Origin: an uncultured Anaerolineales bacterium
Lineage (GTDB): Bacteria; Chloroflexota; Anaerolineae; Anaerolineales; Villigracilaceae
Length of the DNA stretch: 11,828 nucleotides
Direction of reading: 5' to 3'
Assembly (NCBI GenBank): GCA_937928015.1
Contig: CALFXA010000014.1
Coordinates: forward strand, 1 to 11,828
Shown here: positions 1-8,376 of the stretch, piece by piece
Numbering within the stretch: the first letter of the stretch is position 1
Layout: every line of letters begins with the position of its first letter
Position numbers and translations under genes: made by a program
The notes under the pieces: generated by a model
Database searches by the model: none
What the model saw: the letters and a program-made list of their open reading frames with translations, nothing else
What the model was told of the DNA's origin: nothing

Positions 1-1
1 C

Positions 2-298
2 ATGGGTATCAAGGACCGCAAGATCATCGGGTACGTGTTCCGCAATGCGATGCTCCCGCAGATCACCGGCCTGGCGCTCTCCATCGGCACCATGGTGGGC
101 GGCGCGCTGGTGGCGGAGATCATCTTCAGCTACCCCGGTCTCGGCACCACGCTCTTGAACGGCGTCATGGGACAGGATTACCCGCTGATCTCGGCCTCCA
201 CGCTGATCATCACCGTGATGGTGTTGACCGCGAACTTCCTGCTCGAAATCCTCTACGGCGTTATCGACCCGCGCATCAAAGCGGCACAGGCCGACTAG
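2..298 (+). CDS. ABC transporter permease, Opp/Dpp type, first permease (DppB-like), 5' partial
   Basis: This is the C-terminal 98 residues of an inner-membrane permease of the oligopeptide/dipeptide-type ABC importer family; the 5' part lies outside the window, so the ATG at position 2 is probably an internal Met. The fragment begins inside the cytoplasmic EAA loop that contacts the ATPases (G2, then FRNAMLP at 13-19, matching the family's RNALIP). It continues with a membrane segment at about 21-42, the family hallmark FSYPGLG at 42-48, a DYP motif at 59-61, a last membrane segment at about 67-88, and the DPRI terminus at 89-92 typical of DppB/OppB proteins. A second permease and two ATPases follow at once, giving the order B-C-D-F. 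The family moves peptides, nickel or, in several thermophiles, beta-linked oligosaccharides; the downstream glycosidases favour sugars, which is inference. The family assignment is firm, the substrate is not. Confidence 0.9.
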   Translation: MGIKDRKIIGYVFRNAMLPQITGLALSIGTMVGGALVAEIIFSYPGLGTTLLNGVMGQDYPLISASTLIITVMVLTANFLLEILYGVIDPRIKAAQAD

Positions 299-303
299 GA
301 GAG
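297..303 (+). promoter_or_regulatory. Shine-Dalgarno fused to the upstream stop codon
   Basis: AGGAGAG begins inside the TAG stop of the first permease (296-298) and lies 7 bases before the ATG at 311. A ribosome ending the first gene would sit on the start signal of the second, which suggests translational coupling of the two permeases. Confidence 0.7.
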
Positions 304-310
304 TACTGTC

Positions 311-1561
311 ATGAAACATACCCTTCAACAGATCTTCCGCTCTCCGAAATTCGTAGTCGGTTTTTCTATTTTTGCAGCGATCGTATTGATCGTGATCGTC
401 TACCCGATCTTTATCACCGATCCTCCGCTGGGGATCATTGGCCAGGGCACCTTCTTCCCGCCCGGCATCTACGTAAGCGCATATGACAGTCTCGGCTCAC
501 CCAAATACATCCTGAACCTATCCGATGCCGCCACCAAACGCATCGCCGCCAAACTGGGCGACCAGGAGCGGACAGATATCCATGACTGGCTCGTGGCGGA
601 TGGGATTCCCGAGTCCGAGATCGACATCCATGACACCGAAAAACTCCTGGAACAATGGGCTCAAAATTACGATCCCAACAAGAAGGTCCAGGGAATGACC
701 TTCGCCAAGCAACGCTATTACCAGCGGCTGGACACCTCCCTCAAGGGTCTTCTGTCCACCGAAGGGGCGATCATCGCCCAAAAGAACCCGGAGACGGGCG
801 CGCTCGAAGAGTCGAGCATGATCAAGCAAGCTGATTATGTGAACGTTAGCGAAGTAGCGAGCGTCCGCTTTTTGCCGTTCGGGACCGACAACTTCGGACG
901 CGACGTGCTGACCGAATTGGTCGCCGCCACCCGCACCTCCCTGCAGATCGGCCTCGTGGCAGGTCTGGTCGCCACCCTGATCGGCCTGACCCTGGGTCTG
1001 CTGGCAGGCTATGTGGGCGGCATGGTGGACGACGTCATCAATTTCATCACCAACCTCTTCATCGTCATCCCCAGTTTCGTGTTGCTGATCCTGATCTCCT
1101 ACAGCGTCGGGCAGGAACAACGAGGACCATTCCTGGTGGCGACGGTGATTGGTCTGACGGCCTGGCCCTGGACGGCCAGGGCGGTACGCGCGCAAGTGAT
1201 CTCCCTGCGCAACCGCGACCACGTCAACCTGTCCAAACTGTCGGGCCATTCCATCGTGCACATCATCCTCACCGACATCCTGCCCTATATCGCCTCATAC
1301 GTCATCATGGCGTTGATCCTGCAAATCTCCTCGGGCATTCTGGCCGAGGCGGGCTTGTCGATCCTAGGGCTGGGTCCCAAGACGACGGAGACCCCCACCC
1401 TGGGCCTGATGATGAACTGGGCCATGATCTACCAGGCCCACATCCAGGGACGCTGGTGGGCTTACTTCCCCGTGCTCATGACCATCGCCCTGATTACCTT
1501 CTCGATGAACCTGATGAACACAGGCCTCGATCAGGTGTTCAACCCCGCCCTGAGAGACTAG
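311..1561 (+). CDS. ABC transporter permease, Opp/Dpp type, second permease (DppC-like) with a long extracytoplasmic insertion
   Basis: This is the second membrane subunit of the importer, 416 residues against roughly 280-320 for an ordinary DppC/OppC. A first membrane segment lies at about 15-35. The diagnostic [10 protein letters not shown] motif is at 191-200, followed by membrane segments at about 209-233, 243-265, 272-290, 325-345 and 385-404. The EAA-type cytoplasmic loop is around 291-315 (G312 is the conserved glycine), and NPALRD forms the terminus, like the family's DPxLR ending. Between TM1 and the GTD motif are about 150 residues (38-188), where normal members have only a few tens. 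This hydrophilic, charged stretch should lie outside the membrane and could contact the binding protein or substrate; that is inference. The ATG at 311 has a good Shine-Dalgarno sequence 7 bases upstream. The downstream ATPase gene follows after 10 bases. The family call is secure; the substrate is inferred from the neighbouring enzymes. Confidence 0.92.
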   Translation: MKHTLQQIFRSPKFVVGFSIFAAIVLIVIVYPIFITDPPLGIIGQGTFFPPGIYVSAYDSLGSPKYILNLSDAATKRIAAKLGDQERTDIHDWLVADGIPESEIDIHDTEKLLEQWAQNYDPNKKVQGMTFAKQRYYQRLDTSLKGLLSTEGAIIAQKNPETGALEESSMIKQADYVNVSEVASVRFLPFGTDNFGRDVLTELVAATRTSLQIGLVAGLVATLIGLTLGLLAGYVGGMVDDVINFITNLFIVIPSFVLLILISYSVGQEQRGPFLVATVIGLTAWPWTARAVRAQVISLRNRDHVNLSKLSGHSIVHIILTDILPYIASYVIMALILQISSGILAEAGLSILGLGPKTTETPTLGLMMNWAMIYQAHIQGRWWAYFPVLMTIALITFSMNLMNTGLDQVFNPALRD

Positions 1562-1564
1562 GAG
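1560..1564 (+). promoter_or_regulatory. Shine-Dalgarno fused to the upstream stop codon (second occurrence)
   Basis: AGGAG starts within the TAG stop of the second permease (1559-1561) and lies 7 bases before the ATG at 1572. The junction carries the same GACTAGGAGA string as the one at 293-302, so two consecutive gene junctions are built alike and both suggest coupled translation. Confidence 0.7.
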
Positions 1565-1571
1565 ATACCAA

Positions 1572-2597
1572 ATGGCAAACACCATGTTAGAGGTACATGA
1601 ACTGACGACGAAATACGTCACCCGCTTCCGCGAGGACGTATACGCCGTCGACCACGTCTCGCTCAAGGTCGAGGAAGGACGGTCTTTGGGTATCGCGGGT
1701 GAATCGGGCTGCGGTAAATCCACGCTGGCGCTCAGCTTAATGGGATATTACTTCCCCCCGCTGCATTACATGAGCGGCGACATCATCATCGACGGGCGCA
1801 ATATCTCCGGGATGAACCCCGACGATGTGCGTAAATCCATCCTGGGGCGCGAGATCGCCTATATTCCCCAGGCCGCGATGAACGCGCTCAACCCCACACA
1901 GAAGATCATCCACTTCATTGAGGACGTCATTCAAGAGCACGACATGTACGTCACCAAGAAGGATATCTATGACCGCGCCAGGAAATTATTCGAGACCGTG
2001 GGCCTGCCCGCCGAAGTGCTGGAAAGGTACCCCGTCGAACTCTCAGGCGGCATGAAACAGCGTACGGTCATCGCGGTGTCGGTGCTGCTCCTGCCGAAGG
2101 TACTGATCGCCGACGAGCCCTCCTCCGCCCTGGACGTCACTTCTCAGAAGATGGTCATCAAGATGCTGAAGCAATTAATGGAAGCAGGCTTCATCAGTTC
2201 GATGATCTTCATCACGCACGAACTCCCATTGCTGTACAACGTGACCGACGACATCATGGTCATGTACGCCGGGCAGATCGTGGAAAAAGCCGCTGCGAAG
2301 GAAGCCGTGTTCGATCCGCTGCACCCCTACTCGAAGGGCCTGATGGGCTCGATCATCGTGCCCGAAAAGGGTCTGCGCGACGTCAAGCTGACGGCCATTC
2401 CCGGCGTGCCGCCCAATCTCAAGAAGCCGCCCATGGGCTGCCGCTTTGCCGAACGCTGCAAGCTGGCCAAGCCCGAATGCCGGGTGACCTCCGTCCCGTT
2501 GCACGATGCGGGCAACGGCCGCACGTACCGCTGCATCTTATCGGAAAATGAATTGAGAGAGGCTTATGCCCGGGAGGCTTCCCAAAATGCCAAGTGA
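1572..2597 (+). CDS. ABC transporter ATP-binding protein, Opp/Dpp type (DppD-like)
   Basis: This cytoplasmic ATPase subunit of the importer has 341 residues, normal for DppD/OppD. All nucleotide-binding elements are present: Walker [10 protein letters not shown] at 43-51, Q-loop Gln100, ABC signature LSGGMKQR at 157-164, Walker B VLIADEP at 177-183, D-loop SALD at 185-188 and the switch His216. The C-terminal extension has the HPYSKGL element (251-257) and the family's GCRFAERC segment at 289-296. Its four cysteines C290, C296, C303 and C321 fit the spacing reported to hold an iron-sulfur cluster in some OppD/DppD proteins; a cluster here is inference. The start at 1572 is supported by AGGAG 7 bases upstream. 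The gene overlaps the next ATPase gene, as expected for a heterodimeric ATPase pair. The substrate cannot be read from this subunit. Confidence 0.93.
   Translation: MANTMLEVHELTTKYVTRFREDVYAVDHVSLKVEEGRSLGIAGESGCGKSTLALSLMGYYFPPLHYMSGDIIIDGRNISGMNPDDVRKSILGREIAYIPQAAMNALNPTQKIIHFIEDVIQEHDMYVTKKDIYDRARKLFETVGLPAEVLERYPVELSGGMKQRTVIAVSVLLLPKVLIADEPSSALDVTSQKMVIKMLKQLMEAGFISSMIFITHELPLLYNVTDDIMVMYAGQIVEKAAAKEAVFDPLHPYSKGLMGSIIVPEKGLRDVKLTAIPGVPPNLKKPPMGCRFAERCKLAKPECRVTSVPLHDAGNGRTYRCILSENELREAYAREASQNAK
2572..2577 (+). promoter_or_regulatory. Shine-Dalgarno deciding the start of the second ATPase gene
   Basis: GGGAGG lies 9 bases before the ATG at 2587, inside the end of the upstream ATPase gene. 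The other in-frame ATG, at 2566, has only a purine run (AGAGAGG, 2556-2562) ending 3 bases away, too close for normal initiation. This favours 2587. Confidence 0.6.
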
Positions 2598-3399
2598 AAA
2601 GCAAATCTGTCTGAACACGTCGGGCCTGACCAAGATCTACGGATTTGGCGCCAACCGCACGATCGCCGTGGATCACGTGGACCTTAAGCTCTACGAGGGT
2701 GAAGTCGTCTCCATCGTGGGTGAATCGGGCAGCGGCAAGACCACCCTGGCCAAGATGCTCCTCGGGCTGATCAGCTCCAGCGAGGGCGATATCTACTTCC
2801 AGGGCGTGAAGCGCGATATCAGCTCCCAGAAGAAGAAGCAGGAATATTGGAAGAACATCCAAGCCATCTTCCAGGACCCGTTCTCCTCTTACAACATCTT
2901 CAACAAGATCGACTCCGTGCTGCTGGACTGCATCCACATGCGCGGCGGTCGGAACCTTCCGCGCGAAAAGAAAGTGGAAATGATGACGGAGGCGTGCAGC
3001 TTCGTCAACTTGAAGTTCGAGGAACTGACCAACAAGTACCCCTTCGAACTCTCGGGCGGGCAGATGCAGCGTCTGATGATCGCGCGCATCTTCCTGCTCA
3101 AGCCCAAGATTCTGCTGGCCGATGAGCCGACTTCGATGATCGACGCCTGTTCGCGCGCCACCATTCTCGACATGCTGATGCAGTTGCGCAAAGAGATCGG
3201 CATGACGGTGATCTTCATCACCCACGATATCGGCCTGGCCTACTACGTATCCGATACGGTCTATATCATGGAACACGGCAGGTTCGTTGAGTTCGGCACC
3301 GCCGATGAAGTAATCCTGCACCCGAGGGAACCGTACACCCAGCGTCTGATCAACGACGTGCCGAAGATCTACGAGGAATGGGATCTCACGACCGTCTAA
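2587..3399 (+). CDS. ABC transporter ATP-binding protein, Opp/Dpp type (DppF-like)
   Basis: This is the second ATPase subunit, 270 residues from the chosen ATG at 2587; an in-frame ATG at 2566 would add seven residues but has a poorly placed ribosome site. Visible motifs, numbered from 2587, are Walker [10 protein letters not shown] at 45-53, Q-loop Gln96 in FQDPFSS, signature LSGGQMQR at 155-162, Walker B ILLADEP at 175-181, a D-loop written MIDA at 184-187 and the switch His213. It overlaps the preceding ATPase gene by 11 bases, so the two are probably translated in a coupled way and pair as a heterodimer. The protein stops soon after [15 protein letters not shown] and lacks the cysteine-containing C-terminal extension of its partner; it is shorter than usual OppF/DppF proteins (about 320-330). 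Nothing essential to ATP hydrolysis appears to be missing. An intrinsic terminator follows 30 bases after the stop. Confidence 0.92.
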   Translation: MPSEKQICLNTSGLTKIYGFGANRTIAVDHVDLKLYEGEVVSIVGESGSGKTTLAKMLLGLISSSEGDIYFQGVKRDISSQKKKQEYWKNIQAIFQDPFSSYNIFNKIDSVLLDCIHMRGGRNLPREKKVEMMTEACSFVNLKFEELTNKYPFELSGGQMQRLMIARIFLLKPKILLADEPTSMIDACSRATILDMLMQLRKEIGMTVIFITHDIGLAYYVSDTVYIMEHGRFVEFGTADEVILHPREPYTQRLINDVPKIYEEWDLTTV

Positions 3400-3428
3400 A
3401 AAATCATAACCACCCGCTCAAGGCGGCC

Positions 3429-3464
3429 TTCCCGCCGCCATGCATGGCGGCGGGAAAATTTTTT
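3429..3464 (+). terminator. Intrinsic terminator ending the transporter block
   Basis: An 11-bp perfect stem (3429-3439 with 3446-3456, mostly G and C) encloses the 6-base loop ATGCAT, and a run of six T (3459-3464) follows after two A. The core 3431-3454 is a perfect 24-base palindrome. It lies 30 bases after the stop of the second ATPase gene and 28 bases before the beta-mannosidase start. This is the expected place to separate the two transcripts or to lower readthrough into the enzyme genes. I see no convincing sigma70-type promoter in the rest of 3400-3492. Confidence 0.85.
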
Positions 3465-3492
3465 CCTAAACTAAAACTCGCAAGGATAACCA

Positions 3493-5970
3493 ATGCAAAA
3501 ACAATCTCTGACAGGCGCCTGGCAATTCCGTCAGGCAGGCGCACAGGACTGGCTGCCCGCCCAGGTCCCGGGCGGCGTCCACACCGACCTGCTGGCACTG
3601 GACCGCATCCCCGACCCGTTCGTGGCCGACAATGAACTCAAAGTCATATGGGTGGCCGAAACGGACTGGGAATACCGCCGCTCCTTCAATGTGGAAAAGG
3701 ACCTGCTGGCCCAGGATAACGTCACCTTAGTCTGCGACGGACTCGACACCCTGGCCGACGTTTATCTCAACGGCGAGTTCCTCGGCCATGCCGACAATAT
3801 GTTCCGCTGCTGGGAATGGGACGTGAAAGACCTGCTGCACATAGGCGAGAATGAGGTCCGCATCTACTTCGGTTCGCCCGTGCGTTTCATCACCGCCAAA
3901 CAGGCGCAACTGCCGCTCCCGGGCGGTGGCGACATCCCCGGCGGGCCGCACCTGCGCAAGGCGCCCTGTCACTGGGGCTGGGATTGGGGTCCCAAGCTGC
4001 CGCCCATCGGCGTGTGGAAGGACATTCGACTGGAAGGCTACGCCGTCCGCTTCGAGGATGTCCACGTGCGGCAAGACCTCGACGAAGCGTCGGCTACCGT
4101 CAGCGCGGATATCACCGTCGAGACGGACGGCTGGGACGGGATTCAGGCCGTTTTGACAGTCACCAGCCCCGAGGGCGAAACGTTCCGGGCCGAAGAGAGC
4201 CTGCTCACCTTGATCGACGGCGATCCCTCCTTCGCGAATCTTTCGATTCAGATTCCCAATCCGCAACTGTGGTGGCCGAACGGTTATGGCGCCCAGCCGC
4301 TGTACAAGGTCGAGGTCGTGCTACAGGACGGAAAGGATATTCTCGACCATCGAACCTTCAACATCGGTCTGCGCACGGTGGAACTCAGCCAGGAACTTGA
4401 CCAGTGGGGCAAGGAATTTGCCTTCTACGTCAACGGCGTGCGGCTGTTCGCCAAAGGCGCGGACTGGATTCCGACCGACTCGCTGCCGACGCGCATCACC
4501 GAGTCGATGCTGGAAGGTCTGCTCCAGAGCGCCGTGGACGCCAACATGAACATGTTGCGCGTCTGGGGCGGTGGCTATTACCCTGAGGATATGTTCTACG
4601 ACCTGTGCGACCGCCTGGGCCTGCTGGTCTGGCAGGACTTCATGTTCGCCTGCGGCATCTACCCCGCCGACGCGGACTTCTTCGAGAACGTGCGCATCGA
4701 AGCGGTCGAGAACATCCGCCGCCTGCGCCATCACGCCGCGCTGGCCATCTGGTGCGGCAACAACGAGATGGAACAGGGCTGGTGCGATTGGGGCTGGAAC
4801 AAACCCGAAGACCCGCTCAATCAGCGCCTCAAAGACGGCTACGACCGCATGTTCCATTCCATGCTGCCCGAACTGCTCGAGATCGAAGACCCCGACCATC
4901 CCTACTGGCCCAGCTCCGCTTCGGCGAACACTCCCTTCGAGGGTGCCAACAACCAGGTCCAGGGCGACTGCCACTACTGGGATGTGTGGCACGGACGCAA
5001 GCCGTTCACGGCTTATCGTACGCAGTTCCCGCGTTTCATGAGCGAGTTCGGATTCCAGGCGCTGCCGCCGCTCAAGACCATCGCCACCTACGCCGACCCC
5101 GCCGACTGGAACATGACCTCCTACATCATGGAACATCACCAGCGCAGCGGCTCGGGCAACGGCCTGATGATCGCGCAGATGACCGATACCTTCCGCATGC
5201 CCAGGCACTTCCCGTCGCTCGTGTACCTGAGCCTGATCCTGCAAGCCGAGGGCATCCGCTACGGTGTGGAACACTGGCGGCGCAACCGCAACCGCGTCAG
5301 CGGCACGCTGATCTGGCAGCTTAACGACTGTTGGCCTGTGGCTTCGTGGGCCAGCCTCGATTACTTCGGGCGCTGGAAGGCGCTCCACTATGCGGCCAAA
5401 CGTTTCTATGCCCCGCTGCTACTCTCGGTGGCGGACTACGGCAAGACGGTGAAGGTCCACGTCACCAGTGACCTGGTCGAACCCGTGGATGTGCAAATCC
5501 GCTGGCGATTGGAAACCCTGGATGGCAAGGTCCTGCAAAAGGGCGAGCAGGGCATCCGCGCCGAGGCGTTGGCCGACACATTGGTCAGCACACACGATTT
5601 CTCGACCCAGGTGTCTGCCGACAACCAGCGCGCCGTCGTGTTCGTGGCCGAGATGTGGCGCGACGGTCAACTGGCCGCAACCAGCGTCACGCCGTTCGTG
5701 GCGAACAAACACCTTGAACTGCGCAAGCCTGGCCTGAAGACCCAGGTCAGCGTCGAAGACCAGACCCTGTATGTGGATGTCTCCGCCCGCAGCCTGGCCC
5801 GCTTCGTCGAGCTCTCGCTGGATGGCGCAGATGTCGTCTTCAGCGACAACTACTTCGACTTGCCCGCGGGACAGACCGTCCGCATCAGCGCTCCCCTGCC
5901 CGAGGGTTGGTCCGCCGACCAGGCGGGGTCAGCGCTCAAGGTCCAGAGTCTGTTCGAATCGTTCGCGTGA
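3493..5970 (+). CDS. Beta-mannosidase, glycoside hydrolase family 2 (EC 3.2.1.25)
   Basis: This enzyme removes beta-1,4-linked mannose from the non-reducing end of manno- or glucomanno-oligosaccharides. Its 825 residues match the usual length of GH2 beta-mannosidases. The N-terminal sugar-binding beta-sandwich contains WEYRRSF at 59-65 and the beta-mannosidase-type segment CHWGWDWGP at 159-167. The catalytic barrel follows from about residue 305. The predicted acid/base is Glu425 in WCGNNE (420-425), and the predicted nucleophile is Glu518 in FMSEFGF (515-521). WQLNDCWP at 608-615 is another conserved barrel motif, and two beta-rich domains finish the protein. There is no signal peptide, so it should act in the cytoplasm on imported oligosaccharides. 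AAGGA ends 6 bases before the ATG. It is the first gene after the terminator and leads a four-gene enzyme block. Related GH2 exo-glucosaminidases are less likely given GNNE and the WGWDWGP context. Confidence 0.93.
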   Translation: MQKQSLTGAWQFRQAGAQDWLPAQVPGGVHTDLLALDRIPDPFVADNELKVIWVAETDWEYRRSFNVEKDLLAQDNVTLVCDGLDTLADVYLNGEFLGHADNMFRCWEWDVKDLLHIGENEVRIYFGSPVRFITAKQAQLPLPGGGDIPGGPHLRKAPCHWGWDWGPKLPPIGVWKDIRLEGYAVRFEDVHVRQDLDEASATVSADITVETDGWDGIQAVLTVTSPEGETFRAEESLLTLIDGDPSFANLSIQIPNPQLWWPNGYGAQPLYKVEVVLQDGKDILDHRTFNIGLRTVELSQELDQWGKEFAFYVNGVRLFAKGADWIPTDSLPTRITESMLEGLLQSAVDANMNMLRVWGGGYYPEDMFYDLCDRLGLLVWQDFMFACGIYPADADFFENVRIEAVENIRRLRHHAALAIWCGNNEMEQGWCDWGWNKPEDPLNQRLKDGYDRMFHSMLPELLEIEDPDHPYWPSSASANTPFEGANNQVQGDCHYWDVWHGRKPFTAYRTQFPRFMSEFGFQALPPLKTIATYADPADWNMTSYIMEHHQRSGSGNGLMIAQMTDTFRMPRHFPSLVYLSLILQAEGIRYGVEHWRRNRNRVSGTLIWQLNDCWPVASWASLDYFGRWKALHYAAKRFYAPLLLSVADYGKTVKVHVTSDLVEPVDVQIRWRLETLDGKVLQKGEQGIRAEALADTLVSTHDFSTQVSADNQRAVVFVAEMWRDGQLAATSVTPFVANKHLELRKPGLKTQVSVEDQTLYVDVSARSLARFVELSLDGADVVFSDNYFDLPAGQTVRISAPLPEGWSADQAGSALKVQSLFESFA

Positions 5971-5997
5971 TCCATCCAAAAATCCAGGAGCACTTCC

Positions 5998-8298
5998 ATG
6001 ACCGATATCCAATCCATCATCGCCCAGATGCCTCTCGAAGAAAAAGCCGCCCTGTGCACGGGTGCCAGCGCGTGGACGACCACGCCCATCGAGCGCCTGG
6101 GCGTGCCCGAAATGATCGTGTCTGATGGCCCGCACGGCGTGCGCCGCGTACCCAACATCAACTCGATGGCCATCGACAGCCTGCCCGCCACCTGCTTCCC
6201 CACCGCCTCCTGCACTGCCTCCACCTGGGACGTGGAGTTGATTCGCAAGATGGGCGAGGCCCTGGCTGAAGAGTGCATCTCTCTCAACGTCGACGTGCTG
6301 CTCGGCCCGGGCGCGAACATGAAACGCTCTCCGCTGTGCGGCCGCAACTTCGAATATTTTTCCGAGGACCCGTTCCTCGCGGGCGAACTGGCCGCCAGCT
6401 TCATCAACGGCGTGCAGAGCAAGGGCGTAGGGACCTCGCTCAAGCACTATGCCGCCAACAACCAGGAGTTCCAGCGCTTCACGATGAGCTCCGAGGTGGA
6501 CGAGCGCACCCTGCGTGAGATCTACCTGCCCGCCTTCGAGAAGGCCGTCAAACAAGCCAAGCCGTGGACCGTGATGTGCTCGTACAACAAGGTCAACGGC
6601 ACCTACGCTTCACAGCATCACTACCTGCTGACCGAGATCCTCAAGGAAGAATGGGGCTTCGAGGGTCTGGTCGTCTCGGACTGGGGCGCGGTGCGCGACC
6701 GCGTGGCCGCACTCAAGGCAGGCCTCGATTGGGAAATGCCTGGTCCGCAGGAGCGCCGCGTGCAGTCCGTGGTGGACGCCGTCCGCTCGGGCGAGTTGGA
6801 CGAAGCCGTCCTCGACGAATCGGTGCGCCGCATCCTGAACATCGTCTTCAAGGCCAAGCAGACTCCCAAGACAGGCTCCTTCGACGTGGATGCACATCAC
6901 GAACTGGCGCACCAGATCGCCAATGAAGGCATGGTGCTACTCAAGAATAACGGCTTGCTCCCGCTCCAGGGACAGCAGCATATCGCCGTGATCGGTCGCT
7001 CGGCCGAGGCGGCTCACTTCCAGGGCGGCGGCAGTTCGCACATCAACCCGACCAAAGTGGCCATGCCCTTTACAGAGTTCAAAACGCAGGCAGGTAACGC
7101 CGAGGTCACCTACGCGGAAGGCTACCCCACCGACAACTCCTTCCGCCAGGACCTGATCAACCAGGCCGTGACCCTGGCCAAGTCCGCGGATGTGGCCGTA
7201 CTGTACATCGCCCTGCCCACCTTCAAGGAATCCGAGGGCTACGACCGCGTCGACCTCGACCTGACCGACCAGCAGATCGCGCTGATCAAGTCTGTGTCCA
7301 AGGTTCAGCCCAATACGGTCGTCGTGCTGAACAACGGCGCGCCCATCGCGATGAGCGAGTGGATCGATGGCGTGGCCGCCGTGCTCGAAGGCTGGATGAT
7401 GGGCCAGGCGGGCGGCGTATCCATCGCCGACGTGCTGTTCGGCAAGGTCAACCCGTGCGGCAAGCTGGCCGAGACCTTCCCGATGAAACTCGCCGATACG
7501 CCTGCCCACCTCAACTGGCCGGGCGGCGCGGGCGAGGTGCGCTACGGCGAAGGGCTGTTCATCGGGTACCGCTACTACGATGCCAAACAGATGCCCGTGC
7601 AGTTCCCCTTCGGCTTCGGCCTGAGCTACACCACCTTCAAGTACAGCAACCCGAAGGTCTCGGCCACAAAGTTCAAAGACGTGGACGGGCTGACGGTCAC
7701 GGTCGACGTGACCAACATGGGCAAGGTCGCGGGCAAGGAAATCGTGCAGGTCTACATCCACGATCAGAAGTCCGCGCTGGTGCGCCCGCAAAAGGAACTG
7801 AAGGGCTTTGCCAAGGTGGCGCTCGAACCCGGCGAGACCAAGACCGTCTCGATCCAACTCGACTTCCGCGCCTTCGCCTACTATCACCCCGAATACAAAC
7901 AGTGGATCACCGAGGACGGCGACTTCGACATCCTGATCGCCGCCTCCGCCGCCGACATCCGCCACACGCTGACGGTGACTCTCGAATCGACCCTCAACCT
8001 GCCCTGCATTCTCGACATGGAATCCACCGTCCGCGAATGGATGACCGATCCGCGCGGCAAGGTCGTCTTCGGCCCGATGTACGCCATGATGGAGGAACAG
8101 ACCCGCAAGATGTTCAGCGGCGGGGAAGAGGAAGGCAAGAACGAGCGGTACGGCACCGACGGCTCCATCGGCATGGACATCATGGACATGGTCGGCGACA
8201 TGCCGCTGGTCAGCATCTTGATGTGGCAGAAGGACGCCATGCCCATGCACCCCGAGGACCTGGTGGCTGGAATGCTTGCCCAGGCCCGCAGCATGTAA
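5998..8298 (+). CDS. Glycoside hydrolase family 3, beta-glucosidase type, with a Met-rich C-terminal tail
   Basis: This is a retaining exo-beta-glycosidase of 766 residues. The N-terminal barrel (about 1-285) carries SDGPHGVR at 42-49, GPGANMKRSPLCGRNFEYFSEDP at 103-125 (conserved +1/-1 subsite loop), KH at 149-150 and the nucleophile Asp228 in VVSDWGA (225-231). The second alpha/beta domain (about 300-545) has ESEGYDR at 411-417, where Glu413 is the probable acid/base by comparison with SGEGYDR in other GH3 enzymes. A fibronectin-III-like domain spans about 565-662. There is no PA14 insertion and no signal peptide. The tail from 663 on has about 15 Met in roughly 100 residues. AGGAG ends 7 bases before the ATG, and the gap after the beta-mannosidase gene is 27 bases. 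The most likely substrates are cello- or gluco-oligosaccharides. GH3 also includes xylosidases and glucosaminidases, so specificity is open, but the SDW motif argues against the NagZ type. Confidence 0.9.
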   Translation: MTDIQSIIAQMPLEEKAALCTGASAWTTTPIERLGVPEMIVSDGPHGVRRVPNINSMAIDSLPATCFPTASCTASTWDVELIRKMGEALAEECISLNVDVLLGPGANMKRSPLCGRNFEYFSEDPFLAGELAASFINGVQSKGVGTSLKHYAANNQEFQRFTMSSEVDERTLREIYLPAFEKAVKQAKPWTVMCSYNKVNGTYASQHHYLLTEILKEEWGFEGLVVSDWGAVRDRVAALKAGLDWEMPGPQERRVQSVVDAVRSGELDEAVLDESVRRILNIVFKAKQTPKTGSFDVDAHHELAHQIANEGMVLLKNNGLLPLQGQQHIAVIGRSAEAAHFQGGGSSHINPTKVAMPFTEFKTQAGNAEVTYAEGYPTDNSFRQDLINQAVTLAKSADVAVLYIALPTFKESEGYDRVDLDLTDQQIALIKSVSKVQPNTVVVLNNGAPIAMSEWIDGVAAVLEGWMMGQAGGVSIADVLFGKVNPCGKLAETFPMKLADTPAHLNWPGGAGEVRYGEGLFIGYRYYDAKQMPVQFPFGFGLSYTTFKYSNPKVSATKFKDVDGLTVTVDVTNMGKVAGKEIVQVYIHDQKSALVRPQKELKGFAKVALEPGETKTVSIQLDFRAFAYYHPEYKQWITEDGDFDILIAASAADIRHTLTVTLESTLNLPCILDMESTVREWMTDPRGKVVFGPMYAMMEEQTRKMFSGGEEEGKNERYGTDGSIGMDIMDMVGDMPLVSILMWQKDAMPMHPEDLVAGMLAQARSM

Positions 8299-8328
8299 GA
8301 ACGCGGAACCACATCGTTTTCGAACCTG

Positions 8329-8361
8329 AGCAATGGAAACAAGGAGGGTGTTTCCATTGCT
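8329..8361 (+). other. Inverted repeat / RNA hairpin with AGGAGGG loop upstream of cellobiose phosphorylase
   Basis: A perfect 13-bp stem (8329-8341 with 8349-8361; arm AGCAATGGAAACA) encloses the 7-base loop AGGAGGG, a textbook Shine-Dalgarno sequence. It lies in the 92-base gap between the GH3 and cellobiose phosphorylase genes. The sequence after the stem is only T-rich (TTTAT), so it would be a weak terminator at best. The gene below has its own ribosome site at 8377-8382. Possible roles are an attenuator, an mRNA processing or stability element, or an operator, since the arms contain TGGAAAC/GTTTCCA half-sites resembling LacI-family sites, though the 9-base gap between them is unusual. 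Confidence 0.6.
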
Positions 8362-8376
8362 TTATGAATTATGAAT

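Noticed and set aside
2566..2586. Earlier ATG for the second ATPase gene
   Set aside because: The purine run ends only 3 bases before it, whereas the ATG at 2587 has GGGAGG at 9 bases; the extra seven residues match nothing in the family.
2419..3321. Minus-strand open frame of 300 codons opposite the two ATPase genes
   Set aside because: It mirrors conserved ATPase coding sequence, crosses the boundary of two real genes, and its product resembles no family.
3400..3492. Promoter for the enzyme block
   Set aside because: TAAACT near 3467 resembles a -10 box at 4 of 6 positions, but no -35 element stands at a suitable distance.
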